Translations under genes and position numbers: made by a program
NCBI GenBank assembly: GCA_963704455.1
Contig: OY969905.1
Location: forward strand, 3,720,001 to 3,784,000
Direction of reading: 5' to 3'
Length of the DNA: 64,000 bases
Source: DASTCZ01 sp963704455
GTDB taxonomy: Bacteria; Acidobacteriota; Terriglobia; Acidiferrales; UBA7541
In this document: positions 10,289-18,968 of the stretch, piece by piece
How the letters are laid out: each line of letters starts with the position of its first letter
How positions within the stretch are numbered: the first letter of the stretch is position 1
The notes under the pieces: model-generated
Told to the model about the DNA's origin: nothing
The model's input: the letters and a program-made list of their open reading frames with translations, nothing else
The model's database searches: none

Positions 10289-13200
10289 CTAATGGTCTAC
10301 TGAGGTGCCGCGACCGGAGCTGTCCTTGCCCGCATAAATTGTGCTGCCAATGCCCGGAACAACCCGCGCGAGGCGCGGTGTGATTAAAATCAGGAGCTGT
10401 GTATCGGACTTCATAGGATTCCGGGTGCCCATCAGCAGGCCAGCTCCGGGTATGAGCGCCAAGCCCGGAATACCGGAGATGGCCATGGATTCCTCGTGAT
10501 CAATCAAGCCGGAAAGAAGTGTTGTCTCATCTTCTTTTACGCGAATGGTCTGCTGATAGCTGCGGTTGGTGATGACCGGGATATTGTTGAGGCTCGAGCC
10601 GGTAAGGCTTTTTATTTCAATGGATAGCTCGAGAGTTACGTCTCCACCAGGATGCACGCGCGGAGTGGCCTTGACTTTGATGCCGATGTCTTCGTATTGC
10701 GAGCCGGGGTAGGGCGTCTGCACGGCCAGGCTCGGAGTGCTTAGCCCCGCGGTATTGATAATGATCGAAACGGCGCTGGCGGTTTGCGCGGCTACGGCAA
10801 GGTCGAGGCGGGTATCGCCATTGAAGTCCGCGGCGACGAGCGCGACAGGCCCGGTGGCGACCGGCACGTCGAGCCGCAGAACATTGAAGTTTCCTTGACC
10901 GCCGCCGATAAGAACTGTGACCGTGTTGTCCGTTTTATTTGCGGTAATCAAATCGGGGATGCCATCGCCATTGAAGTCGCCGGTAATCAGGGCGACCGGT
11001 TCATTGCCCGTCGGAAAGTCTGTTTTCGCCTGAAAAGTGCCGTCCCCATTTCCGACGAGGATCGAGACGGTATTGTCAGTCTGATTCGTAATGGCGAGGT
11101 CTTGATTGGCACTGCCGGTAACAAAAATACCGGTGACGATTCCGCTGGGAGCCTGCCCGGTCGCGGATAGGGTGCCCGGCACCAAAGTAAAATTTCCGTT
11201 GCCGTCGCCGGCGAAAATCGAAACCGTGTTATCCGTCTGATTTACGACCGCGAGATCAAGAAGTCCATCGTTGTTGAAATCGGCGGCGGCGATGGCTTGC
11301 GGGCCAATACCTGTGGTGAGCGACGGCGTTGGACCGGGAGTGAAATTGCCCGTGCCGTCACCCAGAAAAATGGAGACAGTGTTGTCGGAGTGGTTGACGA
11401 CGGCGAGATCGAGGTGGGTGTTGTTGTTGATGTTGAAAATTCCCGACAATATGGCGACAGGGCCGTGACCGGTTGAAAATGTTACAGGCACGGTGGCGGG
11501 TGCAAACCCGCCATTGCCATCGCCGAGAAGAATCGAGACCGATTCTGCAGTTCCGTTAAGTACGGCAAGATCGATGTTGCCGTCGCCGTTGAAGTCGCCG
11601 GTAGCGAGCGCGACCGGCCCGCCGCCTGTTAAGACGGGTATGTCTGTTTTCGGCTGAAATGTGCCATCGCCATTGCTGAGGAAAACGGAAATGGAGTCAG
11701 CGCCCTGGTTTGCAGTGACAAGGGCGAGCTTGCCGTTCAGCAGTCCGACCGTGACAATCGCGCTGGGATTCGTGCCCGACGTATAGTCGGTGCGGGGCAG
11801 CGAGCCCTGGATAAAATTATTGGACTCCAAGTTTGCGGAGAGGTTCGAGAGCGTGATGGGGTAGCGCTCGCCGAGAAAAAACGTGGCCGGCTTGGCGTCC
11901 TGCGCGCGCATCAGCACTCGCTGGGCGCTCTTCACGAGGCTGAATGTTTGGGAATAGTTCACCGTGGCGCTGGGCAGAGTGGAAAGATAAAAAGTTTTTC
12001 CGCCGCCCAAGGCGATAAGCGGGGGAAGCAGTCCGCCGAGCGCGCCGCCACCAGCCGCGGAACCGAAAATCTGCTGGATAATGGTAAGCAATTGCTGGGT
12101 GGTCTGCGCATTCTCGATCTGGTTGACTTCCGACTGGCTTACCGAGACGAGGCTGGTGGCAGTTGGCGGCGCGACGCCCAGAATCTGCGCTTCGTTTTGA
12201 TCCACTTCAAGAAACTCAAATTCGAGAATTACCTCGCCGCGGCCCTGCTCGATTTCCCGAATGAGTTTTTCCGCCACGCCGATTTTCTGCGGTGAATCGC
12301 GCAGGGTCACCTCTCGCGCGGCGGCGTCGAAAGAAGTCGCGGTGATGCCTGTCATCTCTCGAATCAAGCGCAGCGTATCCGCCATTTCCGTGTCGGTAAG
12401 GCTGTTCGGCAGAATAAAAGTTTGCGTGACCACTTGCTCAAATTGTTTACGCTTCGCCTGAGAATCGTCGGCGACGTAAATCATGTGCTCATCAAGCGGC
12501 GTCCAGAAAGTGTGGGTCTCCTCAGTGAGGATACGCGCCGCGGTCTCGAAGTCCGCGTCAGGGGCGCGGAACCGCGTGAGGCGATTGGGAAGGTCGGGAT
12601 CAAAGTTTACTGTGAGTCCAAATTGCCGCGCGAGTTCCAGATATGCGGCGCGCACATCCCCGCGGACATCGAAGGTGTGCGTGCCGCCTTGCGGCCGGAG
12701 CGTAACCGGGCCGACGAGATGAGGCCGGGGCGCCTGATTGCGCGATGTATTCAGCGACTCGATTTGGCCGAGGCGCTCGCGGGCAACTATGTAGCCCGGG
12801 TCTAGAAATACGGCAAGGCGCGCCTCCGAGATGGAACGCTCTATGTTGCCCGCAAGAGCCTCGCGTTCCGCATTGTCCATATGCTGCTGGGCGACGTGAT
12901 AGCGTGCGAATTCGCGCAAGAACGCGGCCGTGGGATCCTTCGGCGCATAGGCGGCGGCTTCCGAATAAAAGTTGAATGCCGCCTGCCAGTCGGCCGCTGC
13001 CTCAGCCTTCCGCCCGGCTTCCATGGCTATCTTCGCCAGAGCAGGGGAGGGAGTCACACGCTTCGGCTTGGCGGGCTGCGCAGGTATGGATTGAGGCGTA
13101 ATGGCCGGAGGCGCCGTGGACTGTTGCACAGTGGATTGCTGGGCAGTGGACTGTTGGGCTGGGGGGAGCAGCTGAGTAGCCGGGGGCCCGGATTGCGGGT

Positions 13201-13309
13201 TCATCGTCCCAGCAAGAAAAAAATACGCCAGCGCGATGGCGGCAGCTTTGCGGAGTGGAGTATGCGAGCTCAATTGCCCAATCGGCGCTGTGCAGACGCG
13301 CCTATCCAT
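10289..13309 (-). CDS. Secretin (GspD/PilQ-type) with TPR N terminus and an inserted seven-unit FG-GAP beta-propeller
   Basis: A 1006-aa exported protein. It opens with a signal peptide (about residues 18-35), a Gln/Pro/Ser/Thr-rich stretch and TPR-like helices (about 85-190). Secretin N domains follow ('QFGLTVNFDPDLPNRLTRFRAPD', 'IGVAEKLIREIEQGRGEVILEFEFLEVDQNEAQILG'). The first half of the secretin domain ends near residue 505 ('FLGERYPITL'). About 350 residues then form seven repeats of the type 'PVALATGDFNGDGNIDLAV...SVSILLGDGNGGF', i.e. FG-GAP/VCBS units with Ca-binding DxNxDGxxD loops. The C-terminal secretin half resumes at 'IGIKVKATPRVHPGGDVTLELSIEIKSL' and ends 'DTQLLILITPRL'. Secretins form outer-membrane rings for type II secretion or type IV pili. 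The propeller probably projects from the ring. No other secretion genes are adjacent. Confidence 0.88.
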   Translation of the reverse strand: MDRRVCTAPIGQLSSHTPLRKAAAIALAYFFLAGTMNPQSGPPATQLLPPAQQSTAQQSTVQQSTAPPAITPQSIPAQPAKPKRVTPSPALAKIAMEAGRKAEAAADWQAAFNFYSEAAAYAPKDPTAAFLREFARYHVAQQHMDNAEREALAGNIERSISEARLAVFLDPGYIVARERLGQIESLNTSRNQAPRPHLVGPVTLRPQGGTHTFDVRGDVRAAYLELARQFGLTVNFDPDLPNRLTRFRAPDADFETAARILTEETHTFWTPLDEHMIYVADDSQAKRKQFEQVVTQTFILPNSLTDTEMADTLRLIREMTGITATSFDAAAREVTLRDSPQKIGVAEKLIREIEQGRGEVILEFEFLEVDQNEAQILGVAPPTATSLVSVSQSEVNQIENAQTTQQLLTIIQQIFGSAAGGGALGGLLPPLIALGGGKTFYLSTLPSATVNYSQTFSLVKSAQRVLMRAQDAKPATFFLGERYPITLSNLSANLESNNFIQGSLPRTDYTSGTNPSAIVTVGLLNGKLALVTANQGADSISVFLSNGDGTFQPKTDIPVLTGGGPVALATGDFNGDGNIDLAVLNGTAESVSILLGDGNGGFAPATVPVTFSTGHGPVAILSGIFNINNNTHLDLAVVNHSDNTVSIFLGDGTGNFTPGPTPSLTTGIGPQAIAAADFNNDGLLDLAVVNQTDNTVSIFAGDGNGNFTLVPGTLSATGQAPSGIVTGIFVTGSANQDLAITNQTDNTVSILVGNGDGTFQAKTDFPTGNEPVALITGDFNGDGIPDLITANKTDNTVTVLIGGGQGNFNVLRLDVPVATGPVALVAADFNGDTRLDLAVAAQTASAVSIIINTAGLSTPSLAVQTPYPGSQYEDIGIKVKATPRVHPGGDVTLELSIEIKSLTGSSLNNIPVITNRSYQQTIRVKEDETTLLSGLIDHEESMAISGIPGLALIPGAGLLMGTRNPMKSDTQLLILITPRLARVVPGIGSTIYAGKDSSGRGTSVDH

Positions 13310-13377
13310 TCTAATAGACGCCGTCGGCGTGCGCTTCGCCTTGACGCTTCATTGCAAAACGGTTACACTCGAATTCT

Positions 13378-13410
13378 AGTTGCAAACGAGTTGCAACTAG
13401 AGTTGCAACT
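13378..13410. promoter_or_regulatory. Three tandem AGTTGCAACT-type palindromes upstream of the iron-transport operon
   Basis: Copies lie at 13378-13387 (AGTTGCAAAC), 13389-13398 and 13401-13410 (both perfect AGTTGCAACT), about one helical turn apart. A further TTGCAA is at 13352. They lie between the divergent secretin and FTR1 genes and end 10 bp before the FTR1 start, so a bound protein would block initiation. That this is a metal-responsive operator is inference from context. Confidence 0.5.
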
Positions 13411-13419
13411 GGGTATCCA

Positions 13420-14706
13420 TTGCTCTCTGCTCTGCTAATCGCTCTCCGGGAAGGCGTCGAGGCCGCGCTCATCGTCGGCATTGTACTCGTATATCTGAAC
13501 CGCAGTGGGCGGCGTGCGCTGGCGCGATACGTTTGGGCGGCCGTGGGGCTGGCGGCGGTGGCGAGCGCTGGCGTTGCGTGGGCGCTTTCGCGCTGGCAAA
13601 TCAGCGAAGACGGCTTCGAGGGCGTCTTGTTGCTTGCTGCGGCGGGATTCGTCGTTTCCATGGTGATTTGGATGAACCGTGTGGCGCGGCGGCTGCGCAA
13701 AGATATCGAGACGCGCATTGACAACATCGCGGGCGGAGCCGCGGAGAAGACCACGCGCGCCGCTGGATGGGGATTATTCCTATTTGTGTTCCTGATGGTG
13801 GTGCGCGAAGGCGCTGAGTTGGCGCTGATTTTGCGCGCAGTGGAGTTTTCCGCGCAGGGCATCAACGTTTGGGTCGGCACATTTTTGGGGCTGGGCATCG
13901 CCATTGCCGTGGGACTTTTCTTTTTTCAGGGGACGCTGCGCGTGCCGCTCGGCCGGTTCTTCGCGGTTACGTCCGGCATATTGATGGTTGTCGCTTTCCA
14001 GCTTGCGCTCACCGGCGTGCACGAATTGAGCGAGGCGCAGTGGATCGCGTCGAGCCAGCGCGAGATGGCGCTCATTGGGCCGATCGTGCGCAACGACGTT
14101 TTCTTTTTCGTGGTGATTCTGGGCGCGGCTGCGGTGCTGATTTTGCGCGAGTGGTTCGCGGCATCGCGCGGCGAAGCGCCCGTGCCCGCGCAGGATGAAG
14201 CGCACAGCGCGGAGCGGCGCCGCATCGAATGGGAGCGGCGGCGGCAGCGGCGCTGGATGTTTGCGGCGTCCTTCCTGTGCGCGGCCGTTGTTATTGCGCT
14301 GACGGCGGATTTTGTTTATGCGCGGCAGGCGGCGACGCCGCCCGGGGCAACCGCGGTGTATCCGGAGCAGGGCGCGCTGCGGATTCCGATTGCGCAGGTG
14401 GATGACGGCAACGTGCACTTTTTCCAGGCGACCGAGGGGACTACGTCCATCCGGTTTTTCGTGATCCGCAAGCCGAACGGATGGGGAGTTGCGCTGGACG
14501 CGTGCCGCATCTGCGGCTGGGCCGGTTACCGGCAGGAAGGGCAAAACGTGATTTGCCGCAACTGCTCCTCGGCGATTTACATTCCGTCGATTGGTGATGC
14601 GGGCGGGTGCAATCCGGTGGGAGTCGGCGGGCGCGTGGATGGGAATACACTGGTGGTGGAAATGTCCGCGTTGCAGCAGGCGGTAACGGAAGCGCCGCCG
14701 CGCTGA
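13420..14706 (+). CDS. FTR1-family iron permease fused to a DUF2318 domain
   Basis: FTR1/EfeU permeases move iron across the inner membrane using two REGxE motifs. Both are present: REGVE at residues 10-14 and REGAE at 129-133, in a membrane core of about seven helices (residues 1-300). After a charged loop and one more helix (about 275-295) comes a soluble C-terminal part (about 310-425) with two Cys pairs ('CRICG', 'CRNC') and 'GGCNP', the pattern of DUF2318, a presumed periplasmic iron or redox-binding domain. The start is TTG 13420, giving the normal 'MLSALLIALREG' opening; no strong SD is visible and palindromic repeats overlap the leader. It heads an operon with two FtsX-like permeases and an ABC ATPase, as in the Campylobacter Cj1658-Cj1663-type iron cluster. 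Confidence 0.9.
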   Translation: MLSALLIALREGVEAALIVGIVLVYLNRSGRRALARYVWAAVGLAAVASAGVAWALSRWQISEDGFEGVLLLAAAGFVVSMVIWMNRVARRLRKDIETRIDNIAGGAAEKTTRAAGWGLFLFVFLMVVREGAELALILRAVEFSAQGINVWVGTFLGLGIAIAVGLFFFQGTLRVPLGRFFAVTSGILMVVAFQLALTGVHELSEAQWIASSQREMALIGPIVRNDVFFFVVILGAAAVLILREWFAASRGEAPVPAQDEAHSAERRRIEWERRRQRRWMFAASFLCAAVVIALTADFVYARQAATPPGATAVYPEQGALRIPIAQVDDGNVHFFQATEGTTSIRFFVIRKPNGWGVALDACRICGWAGYRQEGQNVICRNCSSAIYIPSIGDAGGCNPVGVGGRVDGNTLVVEMSALQQAVTEAPPR

Positions 14707-14766
14707 GAGCCAGGGAACCGGGTCTTTGTGCTGCCGAAATAAATTACCGGATCGGATGATTGAATA

Positions 14767-16110
14767 ATGTTCCTGCGCATCGTTGCCGAATCGTTCGCGC
14801 GTTCCCCGCGGCGTAAATTAATTACCGGCGCGGCGCTGGCGCTGGGCATGGCTGTGGCGACGGCGACTCTCACGGTCGCGCTGAGTGTGGGCGACCGCCT
14901 CGCAGCGGAATTCCGCAGCCTCGGAGCGAATCTGCTGGTCACGCCGAAGGCGGACACGCTGCCGCTCGAGGTTGGCGGCGTGGATTACCGGCCCGTGAAC
15001 GCGGGCGCGTATTTGCCCGTGGACGATTTGCCGAAGCTCAAGCAAATTTTCTGGCGGAATAACATTGTGGGGTTTACGCCGTTTCTCGATGTGCCTGTGT
15101 TCCTTGGCGATCTTGAACCATCGCTCGACGCAGTTGTTCCATCAAGTTCGACAACTCTAATAGGCACGTGGGTTCGGCACAGCTTGGACATAGGAAATGG
15201 GGAATCTTTTGAAACCGGCGTTGCGATTACACACCCATGGTGGAAGATCCAGAGCGGCGGGCGTTGGTTCGGAGAAAGTGCTCCGAATCAAAATGTAACT
15301 GACGCCGACGTCAATTCTCCGGAATGCGTAGTGGGAGCGAAGCTCGCCAAGCGCGAAGGAATTCGGGTAGGAAAAATCGTCTGGGTCGGAACGGGCCTTG
15401 GTAGCTCCAAAGGCCTTCATGTCGCCGGCATTGTGACCACCGGCGGTCCAGAAGACGAGGCCATCCTAGTGCCCCTGTGGTTCGCGCAGCAGTTAGCGAA
15501 TCAACCTGGCAATTTTCGCAAGTTGACTGTGAGTGCGGTAGTCAAGCCCGACGATGCTCTCGGTCGGCGTGATCCGGCTACGATGACACCTGATGAGGTG
15601 GAACGATGGTCGTGCAGCGCCTATATCTCCTCGATTGCCGCGAATATAAAGGAGGCGCTGCCTGGAGTCGAGGTGCAACCGATTCGGCAGGTCTCCGAAG
15701 GGGAAAGCAGGATTCTTGGCCGCATAAGCGCTTTATTTTGGGTCGTGACAATCTCCGCGCTCGCTGCCGCGGGACTTGCTGTAGGTGCAACTGCTGCAAC
15801 AGCCGTACTCGAGCGACAAAAGGAAGTCGCCCTCATGAAGGCGCTTGGCGCGAGTAAGTTTCTGGTTGGCTCATTATTTCTTGGCGAGCAAATCCTGCTC
15901 GCAATTCTTGGCGGCGGCCTGGGTTACGCGATTGGCATTTTATTTGCGCGATGGCTTTCGTTGAGCGTCTTTGGCGTGGCCGCTCCCGCGAAGGCCATTC
16001 TGCTTCCTGTAGCATTGGGCCTGGCGATATTTATTGCGCTGGCAGGAAGCCTTTATCCATTGCGACGGGCGGCTCGGTTTGATCCTGCGCCGATTTTGAG
16101 GGGCGAGTAA
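14767..16110 (+). CDS. FtsX/MacB-like ABC transporter permease (first of two)
   Basis: A 447-aa inner-membrane protein of the FtsX-like permease type. It has one N-terminal helix (about residues 17-42), a large periplasmic domain ('LVTPKADTLPLEVGG...') of about 270 residues, then three C-terminal helices (from about 325) with the family pattern 'KEVALMKALGAS' and 'RAARFDPAPILRGE' at the end. FtsX/MacB permeases mostly extract or relay substrates and do not pump small ions. In FTR1-DUF2318 clusters they are thought to help iron handling in the periplasm. The stop codon overlaps the ATG of the next permease (TAATG), so the two are translationally coupled. Confidence 0.88.
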   Translation: MFLRIVAESFARSPRRKLITGAALALGMAVATATLTVALSVGDRLAAEFRSLGANLLVTPKADTLPLEVGGVDYRPVNAGAYLPVDDLPKLKQIFWRNNIVGFTPFLDVPVFLGDLEPSLDAVVPSSSTTLIGTWVRHSLDIGNGESFETGVAITHPWWKIQSGGRWFGESAPNQNVTDADVNSPECVVGAKLAKREGIRVGKIVWVGTGLGSSKGLHVAGIVTTGGPEDEAILVPLWFAQQLANQPGNFRKLTVSAVVKPDDALGRRDPATMTPDEVERWSCSAYISSIAANIKEALPGVEVQPIRQVSEGESRILGRISALFWVVTISALAAAGLAVGATAATAVLERQKEVALMKALGASKFLVGSLFLGEQILLAILGGGLGYAIGILFARWLSLSVFGVAAPAKAILLPVALGLAIFIALAGSLYPLRRAARFDPAPILRGE

Positions 16111-17333
16111 TGTTTTGGCGAATTGTAGGACGTCTCTTCCGCACTAGCCGCGGCCGTTTGGCCGTGGCGCTGATCGCGCTCGCAAGCGGCGCCGCTGTTA
16201 CAACGGCCCTTGTCAATCTGCATTTTGATGCGGAGCATAAATTGAGTTCCGAGTTCCGGACCCTTGGTCCCAACGTGGTCATTTCGCCTCAAGCGCCGGC
16301 CGGGTGGCGCATAATTGATGTCCAGGATTTCAGAACGGACCTCGAGAATCCGCACCCGCCAAAGGATGATCCCGTTGCCTCTCCACTGATGAGTGAAAGC
16401 GTCATGAAGCGTCTGGCTGCCATGCCAAACGCTGAAAAGGCAATCGCTGCACCCTACCTGTATGGGGTTGTGACAGCTGAAGCGAACAGGAGGACACATC
16501 CCTTGGTCGTGGCTGGAACATGGCTCGACCGCGCAGCCCCGCTTTTTCCGTGGTGGAAGATTTCAGGCTCGCGGATCCGCGATCGTAACGACAGAACTCA
16601 TTGCCTTGTTGGCCGCAACGTTGCCAGCGCACTCTCGATTGCGCCAAACTCAGCTGTTGAGTTGGAATATCGTGCGAAAGACTCTGATCGCAAACAAACG
16701 CTTACGGTTGCGGGAATTATCGAAGCAGGCGGGGAAGAAGACAATCAAATCATCGCGGATATTGGAGTCGTGCAGCAATTGGTCGGACTGGGTGAATCCT
16801 CACCCAATATCATGTTGGTCCGAATGAGCATCCCCGGCACGCCATCGGAAATCGAACGCGCAATCACGCAAATCTCTGCCGCTCTGCCCGACCTCGACAT
16901 CCGCCCCATCCCACAAATAGCGCAGGCGGAGGGGCAGCTCCTCCCGCGCATCCAGGGACTGATTTACGCGATGGTCGCGCTAATTCTTGTGCTGACCGCG
17001 CTTTGCGTTTTCGCGAGCATGGCGGCTCTGGCGATGGAGCGCCGCCGCGACGTCGGCCTGATGAAAGCGATCGGCGGCAAAATGTCCCGCATCGTCGCGA
17101 TTTTTCTTACGGAAGCGGGCGCGCTTGGTTTGGCAGGAGCGCTGATCGGTTATGTGGTGGGAATTTTTCTTTCGCGCTGGATTGGCTGGCAAGCATTTGG
17201 AGTGGCCATCAACGCGCGGCTTGAAGTTTTGCCGCTGGTTGTTGCGTTGATGGTCGGCGTGTCGCTGGCGGGAGCGTTCCCACTGCGGCTGCTCGGGCGC
17301 ATCCGTCCGGCGGAAATTTTGCGAGGCGAATGA
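16110..17333 (+). CDS. FtsX/MacB-like ABC transporter permease (second of two)
   Basis: A 407-aa paralogue of the preceding permease. It has an N-terminal helix (about 12-32), a periplasmic domain including 'VISPQAPAGWRIIDV', and three helices near the C terminus (about 285-400) with 'RRRDVGLMKAIGGKMSRIVAIFLTEAG' and the shared terminus 'RPAEILRGE'. Together with the upstream permease it would form a heterodimeric membrane unit for the ATPase encoded next. The gene overlaps its ATPase by ATGA at 17330-17333, indicating coupled expression and an obligate partner. Confidence 0.88.
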   Translation: MFWRIVGRLFRTSRGRLAVALIALASGAAVTTALVNLHFDAEHKLSSEFRTLGPNVVISPQAPAGWRIIDVQDFRTDLENPHPPKDDPVASPLMSESVMKRLAAMPNAEKAIAAPYLYGVVTAEANRRTHPLVVAGTWLDRAAPLFPWWKISGSRIRDRNDRTHCLVGRNVASALSIAPNSAVELEYRAKDSDRKQTLTVAGIIEAGGEEDNQIIADIGVVQQLVGLGESSPNIMLVRMSIPGTPSEIERAITQISAALPDLDIRPIPQIAQAEGQLLPRIQGLIYAMVALILVLTALCVFASMAALAMERRRDVGLMKAIGGKMSRIVAIFLTEAGALGLAGALIGYVVGIFLSRWIGWQAFGVAINARLEVLPLVVALMVGVSLAGAFPLRLLGRIRPAEILRGE

Positions 17334-18406
17334 TGGCGCCGCTTGTAGAAATCAGCAATCTCGGAAAGCAGTTCGGCGACGTGCGCGCGCTCGATGACGT
17401 GACCTTCGAGGTTGCCGCGGGCGAATGGATCGCCATCATGGGCCCCTCCGGCTCGGGCAAAACAACTCTTATCAATATTCTCGGCGGTCTCGACCGGCCC
17501 ACTTCCGGCATCGCGCGTGTGGACGGCCTTGATGTCGGCACGCTCGGCGAAAATGAGTTGACTCGCTATCGCGCCGAGAAAATCGGCTTCGTCTTTCAGC
17601 AATATCATCTGGTGCCGTATCTGACGGCGCTCGAAAACGTGATGCTCGCGCAATATTTTCACAGCATCACCGACGAAGGTGAAGCCACACGCGCGCTTGA
17701 GCGCGTCGGGCTGTCGCATCGCCTGCGCCATCTGCCCGCGCAACTTTCCGGCGGCGAGCAGCAGCGCGTTGCAATCGCCCGCGCGCTGATTAATCAGCCG
17801 AAGCTCATTCTCGCCGACGAGCCCACCGGCAACGTGGACGAAGCCAACGAGCAGATCATCCTGAATTTATTCCGCGATTTGCACGTCGCGGGTCACACGA
17901 TCCTTGTCGTCACGCACGATCCAAACATTGGCCGCCTCGCCGACCGCCGCATCGAGCTGGCCCACGGGAAACTCGCGCAAATCACGGTCTTCTCGCAGGA
18001 AGACGAAGTGCGCTTCGACCATCTCCTCGAACAAATCTGGGTTTGCGCGGAAGAAGGCACCGCCGCCGATTTGCACAGTGTGAAGACCGATGAGGAGATT
18101 GATCCCGTCCGCATGCTTGGAAGAATGGCTGACCTGAAGCTTGTCGAACTGTCCGGCGGAGTCGTGCGGTTCACTCCGCGCGGTGAGCGCCGTGCGCGCG
18201 ATATTGTCCGCCGGCATCGCCTGGCCGAGCGGCTTTTCACGGATACATTTTCCGTCGCTGACCCCGAATCCCACTCCGATGCGTGCAAATTTGAGCACAT
18301 CATCAGCTCGGAACTGGATCATCGGATTTGCACATTCCTGAATCATCCGAAGACGTGCCCCCACGGCAATCCCATTCCACCCGGAACCTGCTGCCCGCAA
18401 CGCTAG
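17330..18406 (+). CDS. ABC transporter ATPase fused to a DtxR-type iron-sensor domain
   Basis: Residues 1-220 are a LolD/MacB-type ATPase: Walker A GPSGSGKT (38-45), Q-loop Q90, signature LSGGEQQ (139-145), Walker B LILADEPT (159-166) and H-loop H196. The remaining 138 residues align without gaps to the DtxR/IdeR repressor: a winged-helix part ('MLGRMADLKLVEL...FTPRGERRARDIV'), then the dimerisation/metal domain. With a constant offset of 217, the DtxR ligands H79, E83, H98, C102, E105 and H106 fall on H296, E300, H315, C319, E322 and H323. DtxR Met10 has no clear counterpart. The DNA-recognition helix (DtxR S37, P39, Q43) is not conserved. A CPHGNPIPPG-CC tail ends the protein. I infer that iron occupancy controls the transporter or the ATPase dimer directly. 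It completes the FTR1 operon. Start is ATG 17330 or 17333. Confidence 0.9.
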   Translation: MMAPLVEISNLGKQFGDVRALDDVTFEVAAGEWIAIMGPSGSGKTTLINILGGLDRPTSGIARVDGLDVGTLGENELTRYRAEKIGFVFQQYHLVPYLTALENVMLAQYFHSITDEGEATRALERVGLSHRLRHLPAQLSGGEQQRVAIARALINQPKLILADEPTGNVDEANEQIILNLFRDLHVAGHTILVVTHDPNIGRLADRRIELAHGKLAQITVFSQEDEVRFDHLLEQIWVCAEEGTAADLHSVKTDEEIDPVRMLGRMADLKLVELSGGVVRFTPRGERRARDIVRRHRLAERLFTDTFSVADPESHSDACKFEHIISSELDHRICTFLNHPKTCPHGNPIPPGTCCPQR

Positions 18407-18469
18407 GGTTTTGCTGCGGCGCGCCGCCGCGATTTTTCATTCGCACGATTTGCTAGAATTGAATTGTTG

Positions 18470-18847
18470 ATGCCCGGCCCTGCCGATCCACGGAAGAAAC
18501 CAGCGAGCGTGAAGATTCACGTCTCCACCGGCGCGGGTGTGGACATCGCCTGGGCGGACGGCCACGCCAGCCATTACGAATTCGAATTCCTGCGCGAGAA
18601 GTGCCCCTGCGCCACCTGCAATGACGAGCGCCTGAAGAAAGCCGAAGCTGGCCCCTTGGCCTCGGCCATATCCTCCGCGCTGCCGATGTACAAGCCCAAG
18701 GCGAAAGCGCGCAGCGCCCAGGCCGTCGGCCAGTACGCCATCAAGATTGATTTCAGCGACGGCCATTCCACCGGAATCTACAGCTTCGACATGCTCCGCA
18801 CGATTTGCCCCTGCGCGGACTGCGCTCGCGACTTCCGCGCCGCGTGA
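18470..18847 (+). CDS. DUF971 (GBBH-like N-terminal domain) protein with two CPCxxC motifs
   Basis: A 125-aa single-domain protein of the DUF971 family, which resembles the N-terminal Zn-binding domain of gamma-butyrobetaine hydroxylase and is often linked to Fe-S biogenesis (Mrp/ApbC). The pattern 'DIAWADGHASHYEFEFLREKCPCATC' and 'IKIDFSDGHSTGIYSFDMLRTICPCADC' shows the usual two WSDGH-type halves. Here each half ends in a CPCxxC motif; the usual proteins have only the first. I prefer ATG 18470 to the TTG codons at 18464 and 18467. It is 63 bp after the ATPase gene and may be a separate unit. Confidence 0.8.
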   Translation: MPGPADPRKKPASVKIHVSTGAGVDIAWADGHASHYEFEFLREKCPCATCNDERLKKAEAGPLASAISSALPMYKPKAKARSAQAVGQYAIKIDFSDGHSTGIYSFDMLRTICPCADCARDFRAA

Positions 18848-18968
18848 TTTTTCCTGTCGCAGCAGGAATAGCGGTGCCTCTCGCGCTGCGGCCATTTCGT
18901 ACTCGGCTGGACATCCCGCACGGCTTCGTGCGAGCATAACTTCCCGCTACCTAATCAATCCAGGTCAC

